Shown here: positions 20,401 to 29,482 of the stretch, piece after piece
Position numbering within the stretch: position 1 is the first letter of the stretch
Layout of the letters: the number at the start of each line of letters is the position of its first letter
NCBI RefSeq assembly: GCF_017355835.1
Contig: NZ_JAFEWF010000009.1
Span: 248,001-312,000 of the forward strand
Length of the DNA: 64,000 nt
Direction: 5' to 3'
Source of the DNA: Desertivirga brevis
Lineage (GTDB): Bacteria; Bacteroidota; Bacteroidia; Sphingobacteriales; Sphingobacteriaceae
Notes under the pieces: model-generated
The model's input: only the letters and a program-made list of their open reading frames with translations
The model's database searches: none
What the model was told of the DNA's origin: nothing
Translations under genes and position numbers: made by a program

Positions 20401-22362
20401 TCCAAGTGAACCGTTAGTAAAAGCATTGCCCGTACTGCAGCCGTTGATTAGGAAAAATAAAAGCCGGTCTTGACTGTAATAGGAGGGGCTGCCGAGGGAA
20501 ACTTCTGTTGCGCCAGTGCTGCCATGACCGAGGAAAGATAAAAAACCTGCCCCATTACTAATTTTGTTTACAATCTTATCTGACAGATTTTCTGTTACTG
20601 CATCTGTTACCTGCTTGTTAAAGTTGGTTATGTGGGCCCCCATGAATTCTCCCTTGGCAATTTTAGCAAGATCATTCAAGTAGCTGGTGAAAAGGCTGTT
20701 TTCATTAATATCCCGGCCTCCGGTTACATGGATCACGTTTTTTCTGTATAAAGAATCAGGTAAGGCGTCGTAAGCCTTTAGCTTGTTCAAATAATTAAAA
20801 ACCTCCTCGCTGTTTTTTGCAGGGATCCTTCCGGTTGCCAGGGCCGGGGCCAGAGTATTATCAAGAATCTGAGAGGAGAATGCTGCATCCGATGCAGGGT
20901 AACCCATGGTAGGAACCAGGTCTTGTGCAAGCAGAGCACGCGGTGTTTCATACCCCTTTCCCAAAAGCAATAAGTACTGCGGCTTTGTCTTTGCGGTACC
21001 AAAAATATATCTAAGGTAGTTTCTGATGGCCTGCGGATGATGGGTTCCATAATAGAACTGGTCGTAAATATCATCTGTATTAATAAGGCTTGTCTTGTAC
21101 CCTTTTGATATCTTATACTTCGAGTATTCCTCTGCTGCACCTGCAAGAGAGCTATGCGTGATAATGATCAAATCTGCGTTAAAACTGTTTCCATCAATTA
21201 CATTAAAATTCACCTTCTCAATCGAGACTGTTTTTGCCGAAGAAATTGTTGTAACAAAAAGAGCGCTTTCCCCCGGATTATTAATGACAAATTCCGTATT
21301 ACTGCCACTACTGGTTCCTGTGTACGCCCTGGCGTTTGTCGTGTCTAAAACCATTGCGTCAGTCCAGGAAGCATTGGTAAACCTGAGAAGGCTTGTTGGG
21401 GATTTCGAATTTAGCTTAAACGAAAGAGAATTAATGCCGGCTGCATTGAGTGATCTGGGGTAAGTGATCCGGGCATAAGAAAGAGCTTGATAGTCGGTCG
21501 CGGCATTCAGGTCATTTACAGAGCTAAAGGTAAGTGAAGTTACATCGTTGATATCAGAACTTTCAAGAGGTACTCTTGCGCGTATAGTTGAATAGGCGTT
21601 GAAAAGCGTGTCTTTTATAGTTTTAGATCCTATCAGGACCTTTAAATGGTGATTGAAGCTAGAAGTAGAGAGAGCATTTGATCTTCCGGCAACATAAAAT
21701 TCAAGAAGGGGTTTAACGCTGTTAGTTATTACGCGGTGGGGGGTAGCAAGGGTTTTAGTTTGGCTTTCCGATTTCCCAAACACGGTGCCCATATATCCTT
21801 CTCCGTTTATGTATTCCGACAAAGACATCACATCCAGCAAATATTCTCCCGGCTGATACTGGTCTAAAAAGTTTAGTGAAGAAGTATAAAGTATGAAGGG
21901 TTCGGGACTTAATGATGTTGCATTTAATGATGGGGTTTGGTACCGTTTTCCTGCTATACTAGAAACGGTTAAGTAGTAGGTGGCTTGGTCTGTAAAAAGG
22001 CTTACTTCAGGATTAGGTTGAAAGGAGGGCTTTTCGTAAAGAACTTCATCCAATTTTCCATCGTTTTTATTACCAAAAAATAGAATTTGATCCCCACTGT
22101 CAAAGCTCCCGTCATTTTCTCCTGTAACAATTAGAGGAATTTCTTTTCCCTGAAAGAATATCTTAAAGTTTCTGGGATCAGTATTCTGCCCTATGAAACT
22201 TGCAGCTTGCAGCTGTGAGTAAGTAAGTTTATAAAGGCCGCTCTCAGAAACCCTGATTTTTAAATAGGGCTGATTTTTTTTGATCCACTCATTGCCATAA
22301 GGCTGCTGGGCAAAAAGCTTATTAAAAAACAGAAGGAATATTAAAAGTAACTTAAATCTCAT
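17476..22362 (-). CDS. Large C25 (gingipain-type) cysteine peptidase with T9SS sorting domain
   Basis: 1628 residues. A signal peptide ending KLFAQ is followed by an N-terminal propeptide-like region (NQPYLKIRVSESGLYKLTYSQL), a C25 caspase-like fold with His613 (FLGHGSTG) and Cys642 (LINGCSTGNAF), CARDB/Ig-like repeats, and a C-terminal T9SS type A domain (about residues 1515-1628: FLPYPNPFTTSM, then DRLANGVYFYRVYV). PorU, the T9SS sortase, is a C25 enzyme without the sorting domain; this longer form resembles proteins annotated as PorU2. It is a cell-surface protease or T9SS accessory enzyme. No other T9SS genes lie in the window. Confidence 0.85.
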   Translation of the reverse strand: MRFKLLLIFLLFFNKLFAQQPYGNEWIKKNQPYLKIRVSESGLYKLTYSQLQAASFIGQNTDPRNFKIFFQGKEIPLIVTGENDGSFDSGDQILFFGNKNDGKLDEVLYEKPSFQPNPEVSLFTDQATYYLTVSSIAGKRYQTPSLNATSLSPEPFILYTSSLNFLDQYQPGEYLLDVMSLSEYINGEGYMGTVFGKSESQTKTLATPHRVITNSVKPLLEFYVAGRSNALSTSSFNHHLKVLIGSKTIKDTLFNAYSTIRARVPLESSDINDVTSLTFSSVNDLNAATDYQALSYARITYPRSLNAAGINSLSFKLNSKSPTSLLRFTNASWTDAMVLDTTNARAYTGTSSGSNTEFVINNPGESALFVTTISSAKTVSIEKVNFNVIDGNSFNADLIIITHSSLAGAAEEYSKYKISKGYKTSLINTDDIYDQFYYGTHHPQAIRNYLRYIFGTAKTKPQYLLLLGKGYETPRALLAQDLVPTMGYPASDAAFSSQILDNTLAPALATGRIPAKNSEEVFNYLNKLKAYDALPDSLYRKNVIHVTGGRDINENSLFTSYLNDLAKIAKGEFMGAHITNFNKQVTDAVTENLSDKIVNKISNGAGFLSFLGHGSTGATEVSLGSPSYYSQDRLLFFLINGCSTGNAFTNGSLGESYILQKGRGAIGWIGTSSEGVASYLYSFSKKFYDHSFKTHYGEPVAMNLLYATRDYQIADKNLQQAHTRQYIYLGDPTVGFYAPAKPDYEIRQGDVFFSDKNITANSKELKLSIVIRNPGKVSTSGVSVSVKRILEDKRIVNYPHQSYSPIYNTDTVTFLINNDIDRAGGNNTFIVSADPINAVEELNESNNTYTYNYFLPSTGLSLVSPPAFGIAGTNPVILEVEQNNLSVKRSEYLFEIDTINTFDSGWKKSSPIITSGLFAQWQPDVNWDAGKVYYWRAKVNLDEQQGGRWQQTSFTYIPSSPAGWNQGHYQQFDNLTFSDRLTYSEDKKSFRFANTTYPVLIRTRGDLAPTSTERAIRLGISAGKFSFNTSEFQGLTIIALNPLKQNSPLNYPSPHNYKNDGINGTGQFYFNTSLTAGQDSLIRYINNIPAGYFVIGMSGLNFDPKTLPSVVKAALGSLGLSIFNTVGLGEPFAFSGKKGSAPGTATEFTADYSHVTPAREQAITVNFNLPYPFSSGFFTSDKIGPALEWTSAEFSFQTDQGDQIQYSVIGIKEDGSEVILHNASPTGGLGSVDLKHVQPTIYPFIKLRANVEDNKFYSPAQLSSWKVLFKSYPDISLNTDFADEFYSKTISRGDTIKLKVGVSNLGISKSDSLVARYKIIKPDNTEIKGTITTLAPLDPKANTSLSFSYPTTALTDSNLLQISVEPMDLKDALGFNNQINYFFYVQPDKKGPLVDVLFDGQRIVNGETVSPKPQIAVLIRDENKFLLLNDTTSVELYLKNNADGHLKRIAFSSNKVTLQTPGTSDNNKATFLFLPDQLADGVYTLNVRSKDKSGNFTSSNDYEVSFEVINEATITHFLPYPNPFTTSMQFVFKITGQQVPDKIKVQIMTATGKIVREVLKEELGDLRIGNNISNFRWDGTDQFGDRLANGVYFYRVYVENNDKSGIKHRSTSADSMFKQNFGKIYLMR

Positions 22363-22495
22363 CGATCAAATTCAATAAACAGTTCCCTCGCTGCTGTAGG
22401 CAACATTAGGAAGATGACAGACATTTCTACGTGAAATTCGTAAAGAGGTAACAAATCTTTTAATTTTTTCTTAGAACATGATAATTCCCCAATAA

Positions 22496-23452
22496 TTAAG
22501 TCCATCGTGATAGTTTAACGGGATGTATATATAGTTTTTCTCTGGGGAAATTCATATAAAGGTAGTTTAAAGATTTCTTGTACGTTCGCTCGCATTCACG
22601 GATCCCTTCAGATCTCCAATAAGTCTCACCTTTTAAACCTAGCTGGTCTTCCATTACAATTTTGTCTGCCGACAAACATAATGCAGTTGGTATAGCAATT
22701 TCGACAAACAGATGTAAGGCTGAAAAAATACCGCAGTATAATGAGAACTGATTCGCGTTCTTTCGCGGTATGATAAAAATGTCAGAATAGGAACCGACCA
22801 AAGGATATTGAAGCTTGGCTCCTCTCAAGATGTATTTGAAGTTGTCAGAGAGCAATTTCAATCTTTCTATGTTTAAAGAAACATCTTTTTTTCTCCTAAT
22901 ACCCCTGAATACGTTTTTTCCAAAGAACATCTTCCTGTCCAGATTTCCTGAAAACGCAAATCCATGTTTCGCCAGCAAGGTAAGTGCTTCTTCATAGGTG
23001 GGCAGCATTTTTGCTACCTCAATACCTCTCTGATCAGTAGTAAATTGTATGGCGCTTTGTAAGTGAGGCCACCATGGAGAATGTGGACGGAAGGGTCTTG
23101 TTTCAGCTGAATCATTTAGCGAAAAAATTCCCGGAATGAAAGCGGTTGTTTCGTCCACCCTGAAATACTCCCTATAATTGGCTTCATTTATTTCGGGGTT
23201 GAGATAAAGATCATCACTAATAAAAAAATAATGATCGAAGTTAAGCAGTTCTATTGCCTTTAACGCTGTAGTAACATATCCCTGAAAATAGAAGGAGTTT
23301 TCATAAACCGCGATTACATCCTTTCGGCTCCCGGTATAGAAAGGCATGATAAACCAGATGTTCTGAAAGCGGGACGAATAAAGTTCCGAGAGCCTATCGA
23401 GATTCCCCTCATAGTTGTGGTTAAAAATTATCAGTAAGGCTACTCTGTTCAT
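22496..23452 (-). CDS. Putative glycosyltransferase, unclassified
   Basis: 318 residues from the ATG at 23452 (MNRVALLIIFNHNYEGN). A longer frame from 23518 would overlap the flippase by almost 100 bases, so the internal start, with a 32-base overlap, is preferred. The pattern NFDHYFFISDDLYLNP, a beta strand followed by an Asp pair, looks like the DxD metal site of a GT-A fold, and IFNHNYEGNLDRLSELY resembles the N-terminal nucleotide-binding loop. No named family is recognised. It is the last gene of a minus-strand set with the flippase and the mutase-like protein, pointing to surface-glycan synthesis. Confidence 0.6.
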   Translation of the reverse strand: MNRVALLIIFNHNYEGNLDRLSELYSSRFQNIWFIMPFYTGSRKDVIAVYENSFYFQGYVTTALKAIELLNFDHYFFISDDLYLNPEINEANYREYFRVDETTAFIPGIFSLNDSAETRPFRPHSPWWPHLQSAIQFTTDQRGIEVAKMLPTYEEALTLLAKHGFAFSGNLDRKMFFGKNVFRGIRRKKDVSLNIERLKLLSDNFKYILRGAKLQYPLVGSYSDIFIIPRKNANQFSLYCGIFSALHLFVEIAIPTALCLSADKIVMEDQLGLKGETYWRSEGIRECERTYKKSLNYLYMNFPREKLYIHPVKLSRWT

Positions 23453-24875
23453 TGCGGGTTGGAATCTTAATAAGTTTAGCCAGAAAGCTATTCTTAAAAA
23501 CCATGATCTGTAAGACAAAAATGCTAATAATATAAATCAGTCCTGAAACTAAAAGAAGAATGTTGCTTCTGTAAAAATCTTTTAAGACCAGGGTTAAGAT
23601 AAAGGTGAAAATTAAGCTTGTTGCGATAAGTCTTAATAGATTATAGTCTATGCTGATGGTTATAAATTTCCGGGCAGCAGAAAAAATATAGGTACACACA
23701 ACCACTTCAGCAACCAGGGATGCAGCTGCAGCTCCCTCATGTTTTAAAACTGGTATTAGAAGGAAGTTTAACAAAAGACTGCAGATCAGGCCGAAGATTG
23801 TTGCTTTAAGTATTTTTTGCTCCCGTCCGGAAGGCAATAGATATTGAGTACCCATAACATTGCAAAGACCAATAATAAGCGGAATAGGTGCCAGAATTTG
23901 AACGCAGGTAGCAGCGTGTTCATATTTATTTCCCGAAACAAAGCCAAGGATCTCTCTCGGAAAAACAAGGCAGAAAAAAGCGAAAGGAATGGTAAATAAT
24001 AAGACAAGGCTAAAGTTTTGGGTCATAATCCTGGCGATTTCCTTTTGTTCTCCTTTTTTATGGAAATTAGCTATTCGAGGGATAAATACTATTCCCAGGC
24101 TCGCTGTTATTGACCAAACTATCTTTACTAATCTCAAAGGTACATTATACAAGCTCACACTTACAGGGTCTGTAAGAATACCCAGAATAATAGTATCCAG
24201 GAGAGTGTAAACACTTACTGCAAGGTTAATTGAAAAAAGGACAAACAGAGGTTTAAAATGTCGAAATGGCTTTAAGGGTTCGGAGGGGGTATAGTGGTAA
24301 CTTTTTAAATACCTTGAAAAGTTTATCAACGCATTTATCGTGCTGATTACCACTGGTATGGAATAATATAAAAGGTAATCATTCGGCGATTTTACTAATA
24401 AAATAATGGAAGCAACACTTAGAGCTTTTAATAATACTGTTCTAGTAGTGATATAAGTGTATTGTTCTAATCCCTGGTAAAACCACTCGATAAGGAAGGA
24501 AGAACTTATGATGCTTATGCAAGACAATCTTATAAGATCTGAAAGTGACGCCAGATTGGGAACCCACAAAGGCAAGCATAAAAATATAAGGGAGAACAAT
24601 AGTCCAAGTCCTCCTTGTATCATCACTAACTCCATTACAATCCTGGAATATACTTCAGGTTCATTCCTGTTTTTTGCAATCTCACGAACTCCATAGGCGG
24701 GGATGCCAATGCAGGAAAAGAGAATGAAATACTTGGTAAAGGCTTCTACATAGAACACCTGACCCAGGCTCGCGTTCGAAAGCAAACGGGTTGTATAAGG
24801 AAAGGTAATTAGCGGGAATACAATATTGGACATGGTTAGAATGAAATTGCTAACCATACTTTTCCTGATGCTCAT
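23421..24875 (-). CDS. Polysaccharide flippase (Wzx/MATE-like, PST family)
   Basis: 484 residues with some 12-14 hydrophobic helices and the typical N-terminus SIRKSMVSNFILTMSNIVFPLITFPYTTRLL, followed by GIPAYGVREIAKNR. Members move undecaprenyl-linked oligosaccharide repeat units across the inner membrane. The start overlaps the stop of the upstream flavoprotein by 4 bases (ATGA), indicating translational coupling. Context supports an O-antigen or capsule-like product. Confidence 0.92.
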   Translation of the reverse strand: MSIRKSMVSNFILTMSNIVFPLITFPYTTRLLSNASLGQVFYVEAFTKYFILFSCIGIPAYGVREIAKNRNEPEVYSRIVMELVMIQGGLGLLFSLIFLCLPLWVPNLASLSDLIRLSCISIISSSFLIEWFYQGLEQYTYITTRTVLLKALSVASIILLVKSPNDYLLYYSIPVVISTINALINFSRYLKSYHYTPSEPLKPFRHFKPLFVLFSINLAVSVYTLLDTIILGILTDPVSVSLYNVPLRLVKIVWSITASLGIVFIPRIANFHKKGEQKEIARIMTQNFSLVLLFTIPFAFFCLVFPREILGFVSGNKYEHAATCVQILAPIPLIIGLCNVMGTQYLLPSGREQKILKATIFGLICSLLLNFLLIPVLKHEGAAAASLVAEVVVCTYIFSAARKFITISIDYNLLRLIATSLIFTFILTLVLKDFYRSNILLLVSGLIYIISIFVLQIMVFKNSFLAKLIKIPTRNEQSSLTDNF

Positions 24876-26113
24876 TCCTGAAGTCTTTTCTTAATTTCTA
24901 TAGAAAGATGCAAACTCCTGTTAATACATTCGTCCATGTTAAGATACTCCCATTCTCCAAATCTTCCGAGCAGCTGGATTCCGAGTCGCCTAAAATGATC
25001 TTTTAGCAGTTTTGTGGTCTCTTTATACTCTTTGTCGAAAACCACGTAAGCATGATCGGACACATGATATGCTAATGGTTTCACCAAAAATGGATCTTTC
25101 TCTCCTGCTGTTTTCATCTCTTCATAGCTTCTTTCCCCAATTGATTCCGTAATAGTAATATCTTGTTTTGGGGTGAAATAGTTACCGATATGTATGTATC
25201 GGTGAAATATTGATTCTTTTTCAGGTATATAAGTCCAGGTCTTGTTAGTTGTCCCTGATGTCCAAAGCATTGTAGTCACCTTGTTATACTTCAGTTTTCC
25301 TGCAGCTTCAATTATCTCCTGAGGTGTTCCCATGATCATCTCTGGCAGTCGGTTCAGCGGTATGGTGCTTATAAGTATCTCAAACTCTTTCTCCCCATTC
25401 ACCGTCCAGGTATTTCTTTCTTTGTTGTTCCTGATGGAAGTTACTTTATATTGCCTGGTAATATTCAATTCCACGGCCAGCCTATCAATAAAGGTATTCT
25501 GATTGTTGGTTTTCGGATAGAAGAAGTGGCGATGCGCCATGTGGTCGTGTTCCTCATTGTTTAAGCTCCTTAGAAAGGATTCACGATCAGGAATCGGCAA
25601 CTTCCCCTCTACCCAGCTCGGATCTATCTCTGAGGGGTCCCTATCCCAGATCTTCCTGCTGTAAGGCAAGAAGTAGATTTCGGATAAGGTGTTCCCAAAT
25701 TGGTTCCTGAACCATTCTTCCAAATTTTTACTGATATTGTTTGTACTTGTTGTCTTGAAATCTGCTATGATCGCAGCAGCCATTTCGGGAAAATGTTCAG
25801 CTATTTCCCTTACAGAATATTCGATGGGATAGTTAACTTCTTTGCTCCCTAGTTTTATGGCAGCATCTCGTGTAACAACGTTCCAATCTTCTCTTGCTAA
25901 AACCTGATCAAATACAAAGTTTAAAACTGTACTGTGTTTCGAGTTAAAGCAATGACCGCCGACAGGGTGATAAGTAAAGCCATCAACAGAAAGAGTCCTT
26001 GCAATTCCTCCCACCTCATCCTTACTCTCAAGGACCTCAACATGAAAGCTATCTTTAAGAAAGCGGGCCAAACTTAAACCAGATATTCCTGCCCCTAAAA
26101 TCCCAACTCTCAT
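24872..26113 (-). CDS. FAD-dependent UDP-galactopyranose-mutase-like oxidoreductase
   Basis: 413 residues. The N-terminal Rossmann motif MRVGILGAGISGLSLARFL and the FAD-contact segment GGIARTLSVDGFTYHPVGGHCF mark a protoporphyrinogen-oxidase/UDP-Galp-mutase superfamily flavoprotein. The segment FLPYSRKIWDRDPSEIDPSWV is typical of the mutase-like group found in glycan loci. It could form galactofuranose or alter another nucleotide sugar; the substrate is not determined. It is the first gene of the minus-strand glycan block and is divergent from the GT14 gene. Confidence 0.85.
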   Translation of the reverse strand: MRVGILGAGISGLSLARFLKDSFHVEVLESKDEVGGIARTLSVDGFTYHPVGGHCFNSKHSTVLNFVFDQVLAREDWNVVTRDAAIKLGSKEVNYPIEYSVREIAEHFPEMAAAIIADFKTTSTNNISKNLEEWFRNQFGNTLSEIYFLPYSRKIWDRDPSEIDPSWVEGKLPIPDRESFLRSLNNEEHDHMAHRHFFYPKTNNQNTFIDRLAVELNITRQYKVTSIRNNKERNTWTVNGEKEFEILISTIPLNRLPEMIMGTPQEIIEAAGKLKYNKVTTMLWTSGTTNKTWTYIPEKESIFHRYIHIGNYFTPKQDITITESIGERSYEEMKTAGEKDPFLVKPLAYHVSDHAYVVFDKEYKETTKLLKDHFRRLGIQLLGRFGEWEYLNMDECINRSLHLSIEIKKRLQE

Positions 26114-26196
26114 ACTTTAATATTACGTAAATATCAGTTCATTAGGCAATGCTATGCCTTGCTGTTCAGCATATAAAGAGGCAATTGTAGAAATAA

Positions 26197-26227
26197 TTTG
26201 AAAGGAGCGAATGTTACTATTACTTTG
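26197..26227 (+). promoter_or_regulatory. Possible promoter of the GT14 gene
   Basis: TTTG (26197-26200), then 20 bases, then TACTTTG (26221-26227). The -7 element has one base fewer than the consensus TAnnTTTG. It lies 29 bases before the ATG at 26257. Confidence 0.4.
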
Positions 26228-26256
26228 CATTGGAGCTTCGAGAGCTATAAATATAC

Positions 26257-27141
26257 ATGAAACAAGCTGTTGCCATACTCGCGCACAAAAATTTTGAGCA
26301 TTTAGTAAAAATAATAGAAAGTTTCGATAGTGACTATTGGTTCTATATCCATGTAGATGAAAAGAATAATTATACAGCCGCGAACTTCAATTATCTGAAC
26401 TGCCACCCTAAAGTAGTTTACCTTGCTAAGTTCAAGATGAACTGGGGGAGCCTTCTAATTGTGCAGAGCGTTCTGAGGTTGATCGGGGAGATATTGAAAG
26501 ACAAGGAGATTAAGTACGTTCACCTAATGAGTGGACAGGACTTTTTGATTAAAAATAGTAGAGAATTAACTGATTTTCTAATACAGAATGAAGGAAAGCA
26601 ATTTATGGAATACTTTAAATTGCCCAGTGAAGTGTGGTATGAGGGAGGAGTTAACCGGGTTAGATATTATTATCTTTTCGACCTGTTCAAAGCAAGAACA
26701 GGTATTCTAAGGAGAATTAATAACACGTTTGTTTTTCTACAAAAGAAGTTGAGATTAACACGAACTTTTAAGCCACAATATATCGCTATTTATGGCGGTA
26801 GGACCTGGTGGTCCTTATCGTCGGAATGTTTGAGTTACCTGTATAAATATGCCGAAGAATCTCCTGTATTGTTGAAAAGTTTCAGGCATGTTTTCTGCAG
26901 CGACGAGCTTCTGCTGCCAACGATCCTCATGAATTCTCCCTTTGCACCCTCCGTCGTCAATAATAGCTTAAGATATATTTGTTGGGAAAGCAGAAACGGA
27001 AATTATCCTGCGAATCTTGATGAAACAGACTGGCCTCCTCTTCAAAGATCAAATTGCTTTTTCGCCCGCAAGTTTGATTCTCCTGTTAGTGCTGGATTGC
27101 TTGACAAAATAGAACATCGCATTAGAGCAGCTGTTGCTTGA
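26257..27141 (+). CDS. Core-2/I-branching-like glycosyltransferase (GT14)
   Basis: 294 residues starting MKQAVAILAHKNFEHLVKIIES, followed by FYIHVDEKN, MNWGSLLIVQSVLRLI, KYVHLMSGQDFLIKN, GRTWWSLSSECLSYL and FCSDELLLPTILMNSPF. Together these are the ordered hallmarks of bacterial beta-1,6-N-acetylglucosaminyltransferase-like GT14 proteins. It probably adds a sugar branch to the surface glycan made by the divergent gene block. Confidence 0.9.
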   Translation: MKQAVAILAHKNFEHLVKIIESFDSDYWFYIHVDEKNNYTAANFNYLNCHPKVVYLAKFKMNWGSLLIVQSVLRLIGEILKDKEIKYVHLMSGQDFLIKNSRELTDFLIQNEGKQFMEYFKLPSEVWYEGGVNRVRYYYLFDLFKARTGILRRINNTFVFLQKKLRLTRTFKPQYIAIYGGRTWWSLSSECLSYLYKYAEESPVLLKSFRHVFCSDELLLPTILMNSPFAPSVVNNSLRYICWESRNGNYPANLDETDWPPLQRSNCFFARKFDSPVSAGLLDKIEHRIRAAVA

Positions 27142-27304
27142 TAGATAAATCACCTTAAGTTTACTTTTGGAAAAAAAGCGGAAAAATAAAAATGCCTGTT
27201 ATCGAATTTTCCCGGGGACAGATCCAGAAAATGCCAGGAAAAGCAATACAGGAAGTTTGGTAATATTTCACCGCCTGTAGCTGATATAAATATTTTCTGC
27301 AATA

Positions 27305-27335
27305 TTTGATAATATCAATTTTGCTCTTAGTTTTG
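27305..27335 (+). promoter_or_regulatory. Promoter of the Ter operon
   Basis: TTTG (27305-27308), 19 bases, then TAGTTTTG (27328-27335). Both elements and their spacing fit the Bacteroidota sigma consensus TTG-N19..-TAnnTTTG. The expected start of transcription is about 40 bases before the HAD gene at 27382. Confidence 0.75.
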
Positions 27336-27381
27336 ATACACATTAAAACAAAAGACCCGATCGCAACACACCTGATCTTTC

Positions 27382-28083
27382 ATGAACCTCTATAAGCATT
27401 ATTCCTTCGACTTATGGTTAACCTTAATCCGGTCTAACCCTGAATTCAAGAAAAAAAGAGCAGAATATTTCTTTAGGAACTTTAATCATCTGCACAAGAG
27501 TCTTGATGAGGTCAACTATATATTTCGTCAGGTTGATTTAATGTGCAATGCAGTTAATGAGAAGACCGGTAAGAATATTGATGCCGACGAAATGTACCTG
27601 ATGGTGATCAGTTTGATTAACGAAAATGCATTACCCTTATCACAGGTAGATCTGCAGCAAGTTTTCTCAGACATGGAAAACCTTTTATTTAATTATTTGC
27701 CTTTTGTTTATTGTAATGAAACAATTCCTGTTCTTTCACATCTAAAGGAGAATCCGGCAAATTCTATAAGCATATTAAGTAATACGGGATTTATAAAAGG
27801 AAGTACACTTCGGAAAGTATTGAGCGAACTGCAATTGACAACTTTTTTTAATTTTCAATTATACTCCGACGAGGCAGGACTTTCGAAGCCAAGCAAAGAG
27901 CTCTTTGAACTATTACTTGCGGAGGTAACAGAACGAAGAGGAAGTGAGATCATTTATCCGGAAGAAATAATACATGTTGGTGATAACCCGCGTGCAGACG
28001 TCGAAGGGGCAAGAACGGTGGGAATTAATTCTTTTTTAATAAATAGTAATGATTTAAGAATTGCAGATTTAATAAAAAAATGA
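27382..28083 (+). CDS. HAD-family hydrolase of the Ter cluster
   Basis: 233 residues. HAD motif I is YSFDLWLTLIRSN, with nucleophile Asp in the second beta strand and Trp-Leu-Thr replacing the usual D-x-T. Motif II is ISILSNTGFIKG, motif III includes GLSKPSKELF, and motif IV is IIHVGDNPRADVEGA. A soluble phosphatase-like enzyme; the partner gene starts in a 4-base overlap (ATGA). HAD and PRTase genes next to terD are the biosynthetic module of Ter systems, thought to make or process a nucleotide-like molecule. Confidence 0.85.
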   Translation: MNLYKHYSFDLWLTLIRSNPEFKKKRAEYFFRNFNHLHKSLDEVNYIFRQVDLMCNAVNEKTGKNIDADEMYLMVISLINENALPLSQVDLQQVFSDMENLLFNYLPFVYCNETIPVLSHLKENPANSISILSNTGFIKGSTLRKVLSELQLTTFFNFQLYSDEAGLSKPSKELFELLLAEVTERRGSEIIYPEEIIHVGDNPRADVEGARTVGINSFLINSNDLRIADLIKK

Positions 28084-28925
28084 GAAAAACCTATTCCTTA
28101 CATAAGATCAGCGACCCGTCCGGTTTTATGTTTAATCCCGACGAATACAGCCGCTTTAAGTTTGGCGATGGGGCAGTTGCAAAAAAGTTTGGAACCTCAT
28201 TAGCAAAGGGTTTTATAAAAGAAGTTTTAGCGTTTACCCCTATCCATAGGCAAATTGTAGTGTTTTCGAGTCCGTATGCATTTGTTCCAACAGCCACCTT
28301 CGCCATGAAGACCCATTTTGTTTACGAGTTGAATCATTGGTTGGCTGAAAATAACTACCCTGTTATTCAGGAAGCTAAAGTTTATCGTACGATCACCTAT
28401 AAGGAAGATTACGGCAATCTGGATGCAAAACAAAGGCTCGCTTTAATAGAAAATGACTCATTTCACATCGACCGTTCCTTTCTGGAGAATAAGCTTTTGA
28501 TCTTTCTTGACGATATCAGAATAACAGGAAGTCATGAACGAATGATCGACAGGATGATAAAGAGCAACTACCTTGATAACGATGTGTTCCTGGTGTATTT
28601 TGCTCAATTAACTAATGAGGGGATCCATCCAACCATCGAAAATAGTCTTAACTATCATTGCGTAAAATCTATCTTCGACCTGAATGGAATTATCAATTCA
28701 GGAGAGTTTCAAATCAATACCAGGATTGTAAAGTACATCCTGAGCAGTGATCCAGAAACCTTCGGAATCTTTATCAAGGATCAAAATGATGCTTTTATTG
28801 AAAACTTGTACAATATGGCAATCGGAAATGGTTACCACAGGATTGAAAACTATTCCGTAAACCTGAAATATATCAAACAGAATTTAATAATAAACAAAGC
28901 TAATTTAATAGTAAATGGCAATTAA
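28080..28925 (+). CDS. Phosphoribosyltransferase-like protein of the Ter cluster
   Basis: 281 residues. The PRPP-binding-type segment LLIFLDDIRITGSHERMIDRMI (acidic pair followed by a Thr/Gly turn) identifies the PRTase fold, and FSSPYAFVPTATFAMKTHFVYEL is the core strand region. It overlaps the HAD gene by 4 bases and the first terD by 11, so it is translationally coupled to both. Established Ter gene clusters pair such PRTases with HAD enzymes; the substrate is unknown. Confidence 0.8.
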   Translation: MRKTYSLHKISDPSGFMFNPDEYSRFKFGDGAVAKKFGTSLAKGFIKEVLAFTPIHRQIVVFSSPYAFVPTATFAMKTHFVYELNHWLAENNYPVIQEAKVYRTITYKEDYGNLDAKQRLALIENDSFHIDRSFLENKLLIFLDDIRITGSHERMIDRMIKSNYLDNDVFLVYFAQLTNEGIHPTIENSLNYHCVKSIFDLNGIINSGEFQINTRIVKYILSSDPETFGIFIKDQNDAFIENLYNMAIGNGYHRIENYSVNLKYIKQNLIINKANLIVNGN

Positions 28926-29469
28926 TCTTCAAAAAGGACAAAGGGAGGCATTAGATGCCCCGAAATTTATAGTAGGCTTAGGATGGGACACCAATAGTTC
29001 ATCAACGGGTGCAAGTTTTGACCTTGATGCTTCAGTGTTTATTCTGGGCGAAAATAAAAAGCTCTTGTCTGATGAACACTTTGTATTTTATAACAATAAG
29101 AAGTCACCAGATCAGTCAGTTGAGCATGCAGGAGATAACCTCACAGGAGAGGGCGCAGGAGACGATGAACAGATCAAAGTGGATCTTTCGAAGATTGACT
29201 CGCGTGCAGCTGAGGTATGTCTGGTAGTTACTATCCATGATGCTGAAACCAGAAAGCAAAATTTCGGACAAATAAGGAACTCATACGTGCGGATCTTTGA
29301 TGCTTCTACAAACACAGAATTACTGAAATACGAATTGGAAGAAGATTTTTCCATCGAGACAGCAGTTGAGTTCGGTCGGATCTACAAGCGCGACGGAAAA
29401 TGGAAATTTGAGGCAGTGGGTGTAGGCATGAAGGGAGGCTTAGAAGAATACCTGAATAAGTACAACTAA
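28915..29469 (+). CDS. terD: TerD-family protein, copy 1
   Basis: 184 residues with the full TerD fold: INLQKGQREAL, VGLGWDTN, FDLDASVFIL, the Ca-binding NLTGEGAGDDEQIKVDL and the C-terminal GRIYKRDGKWKFEAVG. TerD proteins bind calcium through the conserved Asp residues and belong to a tellurite/stress-resistance complex at the inner face of the membrane. Length and motifs are normal. It shares its N-terminus (MAINLQKGQR) with copy 2, indicating tandem duplication. Confidence 0.95.
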   Translation: MAINLQKGQREALDAPKFIVGLGWDTNSSSTGASFDLDASVFILGENKKLLSDEHFVFYNNKKSPDQSVEHAGDNLTGEGAGDDEQIKVDLSKIDSRAAEVCLVVTIHDAETRKQNFGQIRNSYVRIFDASTNTELLKYELEEDFSIETAVEFGRIYKRDGKWKFEAVGVGMKGGLEEYLNKYN

Positions 29470-29482
29470 AATTATCACAATT

